Positions 17,290 to 25,580 of a stretch of DNA of 64,000 bases are shown one piece after another (within the stretch, counting starts at the first letter, position 1; the number at the start of each line of letters is the position of its first letter). Position numbers and translations under genes: made by a program. The notes under the pieces are model-generated. The model made no database searches, was not told where the DNA came from, and saw nothing but the letters and a program-made list of their open reading frames with translations. Source of the DNA: RGIG6353 sp964650465 (lineage in GTDB: Bacteria; Bacillota; Clostridia; Oscillospirales; SIG627); NCBI GenBank assembly GCA_964650465.1, contig CAZYTA010000005.1, positions 1 through 64,000 on the forward strand, in the 5' to 3' direction.

Positions 17290-17305
17290 TGTTTCACGTG
17301 AAACA
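17290..17305. other. parS centromere site 2
   Basis: TGTTTCACGTGAAACA, identical to site 1 at 15720. It lies 34 bases upstream of the soj promoter -35 box, so ParB bound here could also affect soj-spo0J transcription. Confidence 0.97.
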
Positions 17306-17338
17306 TTGTAAATAATACATTATTTATGCTCTTTTCCA

Positions 17339-17367
17339 TTGACAATCGAAGGAAAACTTGGTACAAT
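17339..17367 (+). promoter_or_regulatory. Promoter of soj-spo0J
   Basis: -35 TTGACA (17339-17344), 17-base spacer, -10 TACAAT (17362-17367), about 30 bases upstream of the soj start codon. Confidence 0.78.
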
Positions 17368-17403
17368 ATAATATAATACTAAATCAACACAAAGGACAAA
17401 TAA

Positions 17404-18162
17404 ATGAATATAATAGCTTTCGCTAATCAAAAAGGCGGAGTGGGAAAAACCACTTCGGCAGTAAATATAGCGGCTGACTTAGGTGTCCTCGGCAAGAAAA
17501 CCTTACTTGTAGACTGCGACCCGCAGGGCAATGCCTCATCAGCAGTAGGAGCAAAAAGCTCGGAATTTACCCTGTATGATGTTATGCTTTCAGGAACTTC
17601 TGCAAAAGAAGCAATTCAGACTACGAAATTCAAAAATTTAGATGTACTGCCGTCGGATATGAACCTTGCGGCTGCCGATATAGCCCTTGCCGAAGAAAAC
17701 AAGAGGGAAAATAAGCTCAAAGATGCTCTTGACCCTATAAAAGGTGACTATGACTACATAATTCTTGACTGCCCGCCCTCACTCAGCCTTATTACGCTCA
17801 ATGCGCTTACCGCATCCGATTATGTAACTGTCCCCATGCAATGCGAATATTTTGCGCTTGAGGGGCTTTCACAGCTTATCTTTACAATTAAACAGGTACG
17901 CCGCCTGTATAACCCAGAGCTCGACTTGTTGGGAGTAATTCTGACAATGTACGACGGCAGACTTAACCTTACTGTACAGGTAATGGAAGAAGTAAAAAAA
18001 CATTTCCCCGGTAAGGTGTTTAAAAACTCCATTCCGAGAAACGTGCGGCTTTCAGAAGCACCAAGCCACTCAAAACCCATTTATTATTACGATAAATTCT
18101 CCAGAGGCGCTCTCAACTACATGGAAGTTGCAAAGGAATTTATCGCCAGAACCGAAAATTAA
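17404..18162 (+). CDS. soj: Chromosome partitioning ATPase ParA/Soj
   Basis: A 252-residue ParA-type ATPase. The deviant Walker A motif KGGVGKTTS is near residue 11, the A' DCDPQGNAS near 38, and Walker B YIILDCPPSLSL near 120. It cycles between nucleoid-bound ATP dimers and monomers under control of ParB, moving parS-bound origins, and in Bacillus it also regulates DnaA. It is 23 bases upstream of spo0J and downstream of parS site 2. Length and motifs are normal for chromosomal Soj. Confidence 0.96.
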   Translation: MNIIAFANQKGGVGKTTSAVNIAADLGVLGKKTLLVDCDPQGNASSAVGAKSSEFTLYDVMLSGTSAKEAIQTTKFKNLDVLPSDMNLAAADIALAEENKRENKLKDALDPIKGDYDYIILDCPPSLSLITLNALTASDYVTVPMQCEYFALEGLSQLIFTIKQVRRLYNPELDLLGVILTMYDGRLNLTVQVMEEVKKHFPGKVFKNSIPRNVRLSEAPSHSKPIYYYDKFSRGALNYMEVAKEFIARTEN

Positions 18163-18185
18163 ATTATTATAGGAACAGAGGTAAA

Positions 18186-19082
18186 ATGGAAAAAAAAGGA
18201 TTAGGAAAAGGACTTGATGTTCTTTTTCTTGAAACAGATTCAAGCTCAGAGGTCAGAGAGCTTGACATAAATAAAATAACACCCGATCCTGACCAACACA
18301 GAAAGACCTTTCACGATGATACAATAAGTGAGCTTGCAGAATCTATAAAGGTACATGGTATAATTCAGCCGCTTATTGTACGAAAATCAGGAACCCGGTA
18401 CAAAATTGTCGCTGGTGAGCGTCGCTACAGAGCTTCTCTGCTTGCAGGACTTGAAAAGCTTCCTGTTATTATACGAGATGATATTTCGGACAGAGACGCA
18501 GCTGAAATTGCACTTATAGAGAACTTACAGCGAGAAGACCTTAATCCTGTAGACGAAGCAATGGGCTATGAAAAGCTCATTTCAGATTTTGGAATAACAC
18601 AGGAAGAAGCAGCCGACAGGGTAGGTAAGTCAAGAAGTGCCGTTACTAACTCTCTCAGACTCTTAAAGCTTCCTAAAGCAGCGCTTGAAGCCCTTCGTGA
18701 CGGCTCAATATCAGCAGGCCATGCAAGAGCTCTTATTCCGCTTAAAAACGAGGAAGATATACTTGAAATGGTGTCCCGTATCATTTCTGAAGGCTTATCT
18801 GTAAGAGATACCGAAAATGAAGTACGCTGGACCGTAAATACACAGCCCGAAATACGTGAAGAGCTTACACCTCCCCAGCCAAAGCCTTTCTCTATAACAG
18901 ATGAATACATCGCTTCTGTTGAAAAGCTTGCTACCGAACGTATTATGAGACGAGTAAAAATCAAGCAGACTCCCGGCAAATCCTCCGGTAAGCTCACTTT
19001 AAACTATTCTTCGTCAGCCGACTTGGAGGAGCTGCTTACAATCCTTTGCGGAGAAGATTTTCTTGACCATTTGGACAAATAA
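18186..19082 (+). CDS. spo0J: Chromosome partitioning protein ParB/Spo0J
   Basis: A 298-residue ParB. The N-terminal basic KGLGKGLDVLF, which stimulates Soj, is followed by the CTP-binding motifs GERRYRA (residues 77-83) and IENLQREDLNP, then the helix-turn-helix ITQEEAADRVGKSRSAVTNS that reads parS, and a C-terminal dimer domain. It loads at parS as a CTP-dependent sliding clamp. The intact motifs contrast with the paralogue at 16501. GAGG lies upstream of the start. Confidence 0.97.
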   Translation: MEKKGLGKGLDVLFLETDSSSEVRELDINKITPDPDQHRKTFHDDTISELAESIKVHGIIQPLIVRKSGTRYKIVAGERRYRASLLAGLEKLPVIIRDDISDRDAAEIALIENLQREDLNPVDEAMGYEKLISDFGITQEEAADRVGKSRSAVTNSLRLLKLPKAALEALRDGSISAGHARALIPLKNEEDILEMVSRIISEGLSVRDTENEVRWTVNTQPEIREELTPPQPKPFSITDEYIASVEKLATERIMRRVKIKQTPGKSSGKLTLNYSSSADLEELLTILCGEDFLDHLDK

Positions 19083-19121
19083 TTCATATATAAACATTAT
19101 TTGAAAAAGAGATGATTTGTA

Positions 19122-19394
19122 TTGGAACGAAACGGACGATTGTATAGTAATGCAGACCGTATCACATCAGACCAAATTGTCTGGTGTTCGCATATGCATC
19201 GTACAACCGACAGGGCTTTTCACAAGTTTGTAAACGAGGGACCGAAATTTGCAGCCTTTGCAAACTATTACCCTTTGGCTCTCTTATATCCCTTAAAAGA
19301 TATGAGGGAAAACACCTTCAAATGCCGCCAAACAGGATGTACGATAAACAACAAATACTCAGACAAAGAAATTGAAAAACGAAAAAGCGGATGA
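19122..19394 (+). CDS. Possible small hypothetical protein (90 aa)
   Basis: An open frame between spo0J and serS, starting at TTG 19122 and filling a space of 424 bases otherwise without genes. The product is basic, has four Cys residues (CSHMH, FKCRQTGC) and no membrane segment. I recognise no family. The ribosome site is weak (AAAGAGATG, 13 bases upstream). It may be real or chance; the region 19395-19506 after it has no other feature apart from the serS ribosome site. Confidence 0.35.
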   Translation: MERNGRLYSNADRITSDQIVWCSHMHRTTDRAFHKFVNEGPKFAAFANYYPLALLYPLKDMRENTFKCRQTGCTINNKYSDKEIEKRKSG

Positions 19395-19506
19395 TTTGCC
19401 CTTAAAGAAGGCAATTACATATTCACCGATATTTCACACATGTCACCTTAAAATAAAATTATACGCGCAACCATTTATGCTTATATAAACGAAAGGACAT
19501 ATAAAA

Positions 19507-20781
19507 ATGCTTGACATCAAACTTATTAAAGAAAACCCCGAACATTTCAAGGCTCGCCTTGCAACAAGAGGAAAGGACTTCTCTGCAGAAATAGACAAGT
19601 TACTCCAGCTTGATGCTGACCGCCGTGCTCTCATTTCCGACACTGAAGCAAGACGTGCTAAGCAAAATCAGATTTCCAAAGAAATCCCCAAACTTAAAAA
19701 AGAAGGACAGGATACCACTGCAATATTTGCAGAAATGAAGGAGCTCTCAGATTCCGTAAAGGCTGACACAGATAAAATTGCAGCCATTGACACAGAAATA
19801 GAAGATATTCTTCTCTCTATCCCCAACACACCCTCGGAAACGGTTCCCGTAGGTGCAGATGATTCCGAAAATGTTGAAGTAAGACGTGTAGGTACTCCCA
19901 AGGAATTTGGTTTTGAGCCTCTTGCTCACTGGGATATAGGTAAAAATCTCGATATTCTCGACCCTGATACCGCCGCAAAGGTAACAGGTACACGCTTCCA
20001 TTTCTACAAGGGTCTGGGTGCAAGACTCGAAAGAGCTGTTATCAACTACTATCTCGATACACACACTTCAAACGGCTACACAGAGGTATTTCCTCCCTAC
20101 ATGGTTAACAGAGATTCCATGAGAGGTACAGGTCAGCTTCCCAAGTTCGAGGAGGATGCATTCAAGGTTGCAAACAACGGATATTTCCTCATACCAACAG
20201 CTGAGGTTCCCGTTACAAATATGCACCGTAACGAAATACTTGACGGTGACAGACTCACTATTAAATACTGTGCATATTCTGCTTGCTTCAGAGCAGAAGC
20301 GGGAAGTGCGGGACGTGACCAGAGAGGTCTTATACGCCAGCACCAGTTTAACAAGGTTGAGCTTGTTAAATTTGCAAAGCCCGAAGAATCCTATGCAGAG
20401 CTTGAAACTCTTACAAATGATGCCTGCAAGGCTCTTGAAGGACTTGGACTTCCTTACAGAGTAGTAGCCCTTTCAACAGGAGACATGGGCTTCTCCTCCG
20501 CAAAGACATATGATGTTGAAGTTTGGATGCCCTCTTATAACCGCTATGTTGAGATTTCCTCTTGCTCAAACTTTGAAGATTATCAGGCACGCCGTGCAAA
20601 TATCAAGTTCAAGGAAACAGGCGATTCAAAGGCTCGCTTTGTTCATACCCTCAACGGTTCTGGTCTTGCTATAGGAAGAACAGTTGCCGCAATACTTGAA
20701 AACTATCAGAACGAGGACGGCACCGTTACTATCCCCGAGGCTCTCGTTCCTTATATGAGAACCGAAAAGATTGAAAAATAA
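19507..20781 (+). CDS. serS: Serine--tRNA ligase
   Basis: A 424-residue class II synthetase charging tRNA-Ser. The N-terminal MLDIKLIKENPE starts the long antiparallel coiled coil (about residues 25-105) that binds the long variable arm. The catalytic core has motif 2 (CFRAEAGSAGRDQRGLIRQH, then QFNKVELVKF) and motif 3 (GLAIGRTVAAILENYQ). The length is normal. GAAAGG precedes ATG 19507. No T-box leader is visible upstream. Confidence 0.98.
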   Translation: MLDIKLIKENPEHFKARLATRGKDFSAEIDKLLQLDADRRALISDTEARRAKQNQISKEIPKLKKEGQDTTAIFAEMKELSDSVKADTDKIAAIDTEIEDILLSIPNTPSETVPVGADDSENVEVRRVGTPKEFGFEPLAHWDIGKNLDILDPDTAAKVTGTRFHFYKGLGARLERAVINYYLDTHTSNGYTEVFPPYMVNRDSMRGTGQLPKFEEDAFKVANNGYFLIPTAEVPVTNMHRNEILDGDRLTIKYCAYSACFRAEAGSAGRDQRGLIRQHQFNKVELVKFAKPEESYAELETLTNDACKALEGLGLPYRVVALSTGDMGFSSAKTYDVEVWMPSYNRYVEISSCSNFEDYQARRANIKFKETGDSKARFVHTLNGSGLAIGRTVAAILENYQNEDGTVTIPEALVPYMRTEKIEK

Positions 20782-20792
20782 CAGGGAGTTTT

Positions 20793-21206
20793 ATGGATTT
20801 TCTTATTGAAAATATTGATGGTATCGTTGTTGTAATTTATTGTTTTATAATCGGTATTGTCATTGCATTTGCAATTTCTCTTGTCACCAAGAGCATCTAC
20901 GGAAGACTTGTAGATGCTCTGGTGCGCAATTTGGCAAACAGTCCGGATAATGCAAAAACTCTTGATGAAATTGGCATTAAAAAGAATTTTCTGCTTGACT
21001 CGGCATTATCACAAAAGACACTTTTGTCCTCGCTTATAAAAAGCGACGATGGTATTCGGTTTTATATATTACCGGAAAAACAAAAAAAGGCACAAAGCCT
21101 TTTCGGAACGGAAAAGCTTTCGCTTTGGTCAATTGTCATTGCTGTACTGCTTTTTGCCGTAATTTTTATACTGTTTCATTATGCTGTTCCTAAATTTTTA
21201 AATTAG
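20793..21206 (+). CDS. Hypothetical membrane protein (137 aa)
   Basis: Two membrane segments frame a soluble centre: residues about 11-34 (VVIYCFIIGIVIAFAISLV) and about 111-132 (IVIAVLLFAVIFILFHYAV). The middle 75 residues, with AKTLDEIGIKKNFLLDSAL and a final FYILPE(K)Q line, would face one side of the membrane. I do not recognise the family. It is 11 bases after serS and 15 bases before the MORN-repeat gene, which strongly suggests co-transcription. ATG 20793 has CAGGGAG upstream. Confidence 0.7.
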   Translation: MDFLIENIDGIVVVIYCFIIGIVIAFAISLVTKSIYGRLVDALVRNLANSPDNAKTLDEIGIKKNFLLDSALSQKTLLSSLIKSDDGIRFYILPEKQKKAQSLFGTEKLSLWSIVIAVLLFAVIFILFHYAVPKFLN

Positions 21207-21221
21207 TCAGGAGGTAATGAC

Positions 21222-22211
21222 TTGGCAGAAAAAAAGAAACTTCATCCGTTGGCAGTAATATTCATTTTTGCGCTGGTTTTGCTCACAATAACCTTTGTAG
21301 TGCTTTATGCATTTATCGGAATGCGTTACATAAATGACAAAACTCACGAATTGAAATTTGTGGGAAGGGTAGAAAACGGTGTCGCTGTATCCGGCAAGCT
21401 TTATTATTACGACGGCAGAGTGGCAACTCTGAATGCAGAAGAAAAAACCGTAGAAGAAAACGGCGGAGATAAATACATAGGTGCGCTGTCCGGTTATCTT
21501 CCTCATGGTAAGGGAACTCTTACAAAGGGCGACGGAACCATCTTTGAAGGTGATTTTTATGAGGGATACTGCACAGGAAATGCTACTGTTACCTATATAA
21601 ACGGAGATGTATATATAGGAGAGGTTGACCACGAAACGAGAGATGGTTACGGTAAATATATTAAAAAAGACGGAACCGTGTATGAAGGGGAATTCCGCAA
21701 TTCCGATAAAAACGGTTTCGGTATAACAAAATTTTACGACGGCTCTGTGTATATCGGTGAGTATGTAAATTCTGTTAAAGACGGAAAAGGAGCATATCTT
21801 TTCTCTGATGGTGACATTTATATAGGAGATTTTGTATCCGACAAAAGAACAGGAAAGGGTATTTATATCTGGTCTAAAAGCGAAGAGTATTCAAGCGAAT
21901 TTGAAACACTTTTCGACGTAACGGCAGACGACAGCTTCAAATCAAGCTTTCTTGCATATTTTGAAGGTGATTTCAGCCGTCATTTTATGGATACAGATGA
22001 AATATCCTCCGCAACAACCGAAAACAGTTTCTTTACCGCATTTGAAGCTATTCTTTCAAGAAACCAGCTTGAGTGCTACGTAGGTGAATTTGTTGAAAAT
22101 GAGCTTTCGGGAATGGGAAAATATCAATGGCTCTCAGGCAGAGTTTATGAGGGTAAATTCGAAAACGGAAGCATAGTTGAAGAGAGTGAAGCTTCAGACG
22201 AGCAAGAATAG
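21222..22211 (+). CDS. Membrane-anchored MORN-repeat protein
   Basis: A 329-residue protein with one N-terminal membrane anchor (residues about 8-34) and at least six MORN repeats between residues 85 and 320, recognised by lines such as YIGEVDHETRDGYGKY, YEGEFRNSDKNGFGITKF, YIGEYVNSVKDGKGAYLF and YVGEFVENELSGMGKY. An insert of about 50 residues breaks the array before the last repeat. MORN repeats form beta-hairpin scaffolds that bind lipids or proteins; the function here is unknown. The start is TTG 21222, chosen because CAGGAGG lies seven bases upstream. The C terminus is acidic (EESEASDEQE). Confidence 0.88.
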   Translation: MAEKKKLHPLAVIFIFALVLLTITFVVLYAFIGMRYINDKTHELKFVGRVENGVAVSGKLYYYDGRVATLNAEEKTVEENGGDKYIGALSGYLPHGKGTLTKGDGTIFEGDFYEGYCTGNATVTYINGDVYIGEVDHETRDGYGKYIKKDGTVYEGEFRNSDKNGFGITKFYDGSVYIGEYVNSVKDGKGAYLFSDGDIYIGDFVSDKRTGKGIYIWSKSEEYSSEFETLFDVTADDSFKSSFLAYFEGDFSRHFMDTDEISSATTENSFFTAFEAILSRNQLECYVGEFVENELSGMGKYQWLSGRVYEGKFENGSIVEESEASDEQE

Positions 22212-22289
22212 TTTGATAAATCTCTTCTATCATCATTTTATTTGTATACAAACAAAGCTAAACATCAAGGCTGATTTTAAGGAATTTCT

Positions 22290-22604
22290 ATGATACAAGA
22301 GAAAAGATTTCAAAAAAATGATAACGGCTTTATATGTGCGGTATGCGGTAAGGATGTATCTCCTCTGGGATACACCTCGCGTAATCACTGTCCGTACTGT
22401 CTGTCATCTCTCCATGTTGACATAATGCCCGGAGACAGAGCAAATGAATGCCGCGGTATTCTGAAACCAATACAAACTCTTCCTGATGCAAAAAAAGGCT
22501 TTATTATTGTATTTCAATGCGAAAAATGCGGACAAACTGTACGCAACAAATGTGCAAATGATGATGATATGAAGTTAATAATCAAATTAACAAATCCTTT
22601 TTAG
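22290..22604 (+). CDS. RNHCP domain zinc-binding protein
   Basis: A 104-residue protein with the RNHCP family pattern: FICAVCGKDVSPLGYTSRNH, then CPYCLSSLHVD and PGDRANEC, and a second half with FQCEKCGQTVRNKCANDD. Nine cysteines and the RNHCPYC core suggest two zinc sites. The family is widespread in Firmicutes and has no established function. ATG 22290 is preceded by AAGGA. Confidence 0.9.
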   Translation: MIQEKRFQKNDNGFICAVCGKDVSPLGYTSRNHCPYCLSSLHVDIMPGDRANECRGILKPIQTLPDAKKGFIIVFQCEKCGQTVRNKCANDDDMKLIIKLTNPF

Positions 22605-22612
22605 CATGTGTA

Positions 22613-22643
22613 TCCAAGGTTTTTTTGAGAAATTTCCTATAAG
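22613..22643 (+). repeat. Dispersed leader element, half copy (tail only)
   Basis: AAGGTTTTTTTGAGAAATTT followed by CCTATAAG matches the tail of copies 1 and 5. The head is missing; coding sequence of the RNHCP gene ends nine bases before. It supports the idea that head and tail can be separated. Confidence 0.6.
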
Positions 22644-22656
22644 ATAAAAAATTATT

Positions 22657-22696
22657 GGCTGTAAAAACTTTTAGTTTTTTACAGCCAAATTTTTTT
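22657..22696. terminator. Bidirectional terminator between the RNHCP and MgtC-type genes
   Basis: GGCTGTAAAAAC pairs with GTTTTTTACAGCC around TTTTA, followed on the plus side by AAATTTTTTT. It lies between two convergent genes (ends 22604 and 22706). Confidence 0.82.
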
Positions 22697-22705
22697 CTGC
22701 TTAAA

Positions 22706-23434
22706 TTACATTGTAATTGCTTTTATTTCTTTTTCTGCGTTAAATAATTCCAGAACCTTTACTGCATCAAGCTCTGCATCTCCTGCTACAGACATGACAA
22801 TAGTAAAGTAATTATCGTCTCCGAGAGTTATCTTATTATCCCTCACAACAATATTGTTATTTGCAAGAACGTCTTTAAATTTTTCCAGCGCATCGGGTGT
22901 ATTTTCAAGTCTTATTACTACATCAAATGAATTGTCATTTGCAAGAATCTTGTCAAATCCGATAAGGAATGTGTGGAAAAGAATCTGTATAACTATAATT
23001 ATAACCGTTGCCACAACACCTGTTATGTAAAGCCCGCAGCCTATAGCCAAGCCTACTGCTGCTGTAGACCAAATACCTGCAGCTGTGGTAAGACCCTTTA
23101 TATTGGTGCCCTTGACGAAAATCATACCTGCACCCAGGAAGGAAATACCTGTAACTACATTTGACGCAATTCTTGATGCATCGGCTCTGAAGCCCTCAAA
23201 TTCCAGCATATCAAGAAATCCGTATTTCGATACTACCATGAAAAGCGATGCACCAAGCGCCACTATTACGTGAGTTCTAAAGCCTGCATCCTTTTGACGC
23301 AGTGTTCTCTCGATTCCTATTGCACCGCCGCAAATACATGAAAGCAATATTCTTATGAGGTACATCCATTCTGATGACGTATCTCTCATTATTTCCATAA
23401 ATCCATAAAAAAATTCTGCCAATGCCTTTTCCAC
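22706..23434 (-). CDS. MgtC/SapB family membrane protein
   Basis: A 242-residue protein with an N-terminal block of four to five membrane segments (residues about 20-150) carrying the family line GGAIGIERTLRQKDAGFRTH, including the conserved Arg and Gly residues, then SKYGF and GISFLGAGMIF. A C-terminal soluble ACT-like domain (about residues 165-242) follows. MgtC proteins are linked to magnesium limitation and acid survival in pathogens, but the role of the wider family is unclear. It is divergent from dnaA, and dispersed element copy 4 lies in its leader. Confidence 0.88.
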   Translation of the reverse strand: MEKALAEFFYGFMEIMRDTSSEWMYLIRILLSCICGGAIGIERTLRQKDAGFRTHVIVALGASLFMVVSKYGFLDMLEFEGFRADASRIASNVVTGISFLGAGMIFVKGTNIKGLTTAAGIWSTAAVGLAIGCGLYITGVVATVIIIVIQILFHTFLIGFDKILANDNSFDVVIRLENTPDALEKFKDVLANNNIVVRDNKITLGDDNYFTIVMSVAGDAELDAVKVLELFNAEKEIKAITM

Positions 23435-23608
23435 TTTTCTTTCTCCTTATAGTGTGATGCTATATATTGTATCACAACTCTTTTAAAAAAACAAGTGTTA
23501 AATCTATGTAAAATTAATTTTTTATTAATAGCAAATTTGTGTTATTTTTTTGGTAATTTATTTGAAATCAACTTAAGCCGAAAGGAGTCAAACCCTTGTT
23601 GGTTTCAA

Positions 23609-23711
23609 AGGTATAATTTTCTCGAAGAAACAACCGAACTGTTTTACAATGCAGCTGTTTATTCAGTGGGTAGATAGGCGAGCATTGTCAGCGGCTGATA
23701 GCCGCTTTTTT
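23609..23711 (-). repeat. Dispersed leader element, copy 4
   Basis: On the minus strand: AAAAAAGCGGCTATCAGCCG, then CTGACAATGCTCGCCTATC; tail AAAACAGTTCGGTTGTTTC then TTCGAGAAAATTATACC. The head hairpin is perfect. Read on the plus strand, AGCGGCTGATAGCCGCT plus TTTTT has the form of an intrinsic terminator upstream of dnaA. It lies in the leader of the MgtC-type gene. The rest of 23435-23815 holds the dnaA promoter and one imperfect DnaA box (TGTGGGAAA, 23723-23731). Confidence 0.75.
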
Positions 23712-23734
23712 GTCTACATTATTGTGGGAAACTC

Positions 23735-23763
23735 TTGCATTTTATTATATTTTATGTTATAAT
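23735..23763 (+). promoter_or_regulatory. Promoter of dnaA
   Basis: -35 TTGCAT (23735-23740), 17-base spacer, -10 TATAAT (23758-23763), 53 bases before the start codon. A DnaA-box-like TTTCCCACA (minus strand, 23731-23723) adjoins the -35 box, consistent with autoregulation. Confidence 0.72.
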
Positions 23764-23815
23764 GTAAATGTGAAAATATATTATATATGTAGAAAATTTC
23801 AGGAAAGGAAAAGAG

Positions 23816-25213
23816 ATGGATTCATTAAATGAGATATGGGCATGTGTCTTATCCAATATTGCCGGCAGCGGTGAATTTTCAGAACCCACTTACAATTTAT
23901 GGTTTCGAGATCTTGAGCTTGTAAAGCTGACTAATACATTTGCTGTGGTAGATACCAAAACACAATTAAAAAAAGACATCATTTCATCAAGATATATTGA
24001 CACGTTGGAAAAGTATCTATCCGATGTCATAGGATTTGAAGTTCCCATTAACCTCGAAGTCTATGAACAAACCACTTATGGTAAAGTAAAAATACTTGAT
24101 GAGCCAAAAAGACCTGCTTTTATTATAGATGACCTTCCCGAAGATCATGAAGGAATAAAAGGAGATGTTGATGAAGACGGTCTTACACATGTTGCATATA
24201 ATCCTGCATATACCTTTGATAATTTCATAGTCGGAAATACAAATAAATTTGCTCATGCTGCATGTAAAGCAATTGCCGCAGATGCTGAACATTCATACAA
24301 TCCACTGTTTATTTACGGCGGTTCAGGACTGGGAAAGACACATTTGCTTTACGCTATAACAAATGAAATAATGCTGCGCCGCAAAAATACAAATGCTGTA
24401 TACGTGCGCGGAGAAGATTTTGCCAATGAAATGATTAATTCTCTGTCAAAAAAAGTACCTATGCAGTACTTCAGAGATAAATACAGAAAGGCTGATGTTC
24501 TTCTTGTTGACGATGTTCAGTTTATAGCGGGAAAGCCTTCTACTCAAGAGGAGTTTTTCCACACCTTCAATACACTTTATGAGGATAAAAAGCAGATAAT
24601 TCTTGCTTGTGACCGACCTGTAAAAGAAATTCCGTCATTGGAGGAAAGACTTAAAACAAGATTTGAATGGGGCTTGACTGTAGATGTTCAGCCTCCGGAC
24701 TATGAATTAAGATTTGCAATTTTAAAAAGCAAAGCAATAAAGTTCGGGCTTGACCTTTCAGACAATATACTTATGTTCCTTGCTGATAACATTAAAGGAA
24801 ATATAAGACATCTTGAAGGAGCAATAAAAAGACTCCACGCAACATCATTGCTTATTGATACAGACCTTACATTTGACAAGGTAAAAGAATGCTTACAAGA
24901 TATGTTCTCGGATTCTGTTCCTTCAGGTATTACAATCGATGAAATTTTTGAAATCGTATCAAAAAAGTATTCGGTTGCTGTTGAAGATATTAAGGGTAAG
25001 AAGAGAACAAAAGAGCTTTCCAATGCCAGACATATTACAATATACATACTTCGTACCATTACAAATCTTTCTCTTTCCGATATTGGAGGATATTTTAATA
25101 TGCATCATACATCGGTGCTGTCAGCTTATTCAAAGGTCAGTGAAGATATAAAAATAGATCCGACCTTAGAGCACAACATCAATGAAATGATACGAACTAT
25201 AACAGGTCAGTAA
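23816..25213 (+). CDS. dnaA: Chromosomal replication initiator DnaA
   Basis: A 465-residue initiator. An N-terminal domain I (about 1-90) is followed by a short linker and the AAA+ domain with Walker A GGSGLGKTH (about 168) and Walker B LLVDDVQF (about 230), where ATP-DnaA assembles on the origin. Domain IV has the basic GKKRTKELSNARH and a recognition helix reading DIGGYFNMHHTSVLSAY near residue 430. In most bacteria this signature is FGGRDHTTVLHA, so GRDH is replaced by NMHH while the following HT contact pair is kept. The window's boxes read TTTTCCACA, not the classical TTATCCACA. AAGGAAAAGAG precedes ATG 23816. Confidence 0.98.
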   Translation: MDSLNEIWACVLSNIAGSGEFSEPTYNLWFRDLELVKLTNTFAVVDTKTQLKKDIISSRYIDTLEKYLSDVIGFEVPINLEVYEQTTYGKVKILDEPKRPAFIIDDLPEDHEGIKGDVDEDGLTHVAYNPAYTFDNFIVGNTNKFAHAACKAIAADAEHSYNPLFIYGGSGLGKTHLLYAITNEIMLRRKNTNAVYVRGEDFANEMINSLSKKVPMQYFRDKYRKADVLLVDDVQFIAGKPSTQEEFFHTFNTLYEDKKQIILACDRPVKEIPSLEERLKTRFEWGLTVDVQPPDYELRFAILKSKAIKFGLDLSDNILMFLADNIKGNIRHLEGAIKRLHATSLLIDTDLTFDKVKECLQDMFSDSVPSGITIDEIFEIVSKKYSVAVEDIKGKKRTKELSNARHITIYILRTITNLSLSDIGGYFNMHHTSVLSAYSKVSEDIKIDPTLEHNINEMIRTITGQ

Positions 25214-25580
25214 AATACTGTTAATATCTCTGTGGATTTATATGTGAGAAAATATGTTTTTCCCACAAAAGTTTTTACCGTAAAAAAATAAATCAGAAAA
25301 TGTCGGGTTTTGTCATTATTTGTCAATTAAACATATCCACAGCTTTTCCACAGTAAAAAAATCTCAAAATTAATTATTTTAAGTATATTCAGCGACTTTT
25401 CCACAGATTTCACAGCCCCTACTACTAATATTATATATAATAATATATTATATAGCCCAACCTGTCCTTGACAAGATTGGTCAAAGATAAAAGCTGTGAG
25501 TGGAAAATTGATATCGTTATTAACTGTAAATTAAATTCTTAATTTATAATTTTAAACTGTTACATATCAAAGGAGTTATT
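25214..25580. other. oriC candidate between dnaA and dnaN
   Basis: A 367-base AT-rich spacer. Perfect TTTTCCACA boxes lie at 25344-25352 and 25397-25405; near matches are ATATCCACA (25333-25341), TTTCCCACA (25258-25266) and AAATCCACA on the minus strand (25239-25231). An AT-only stretch of over 20 bases (about 25426-25453) follows the box cluster and could be the unwinding element. The position matches oriC in most Firmicutes. There is no gene in the spacer; the ribosome site AGGAG of dnaN is at its end. Confidence 0.85.

Noticed and set aside
19395..19506. A serine T-box before serS
   Set aside because: No GGTGG-ACCGCG core, no specifier helix and no terminator are visible.
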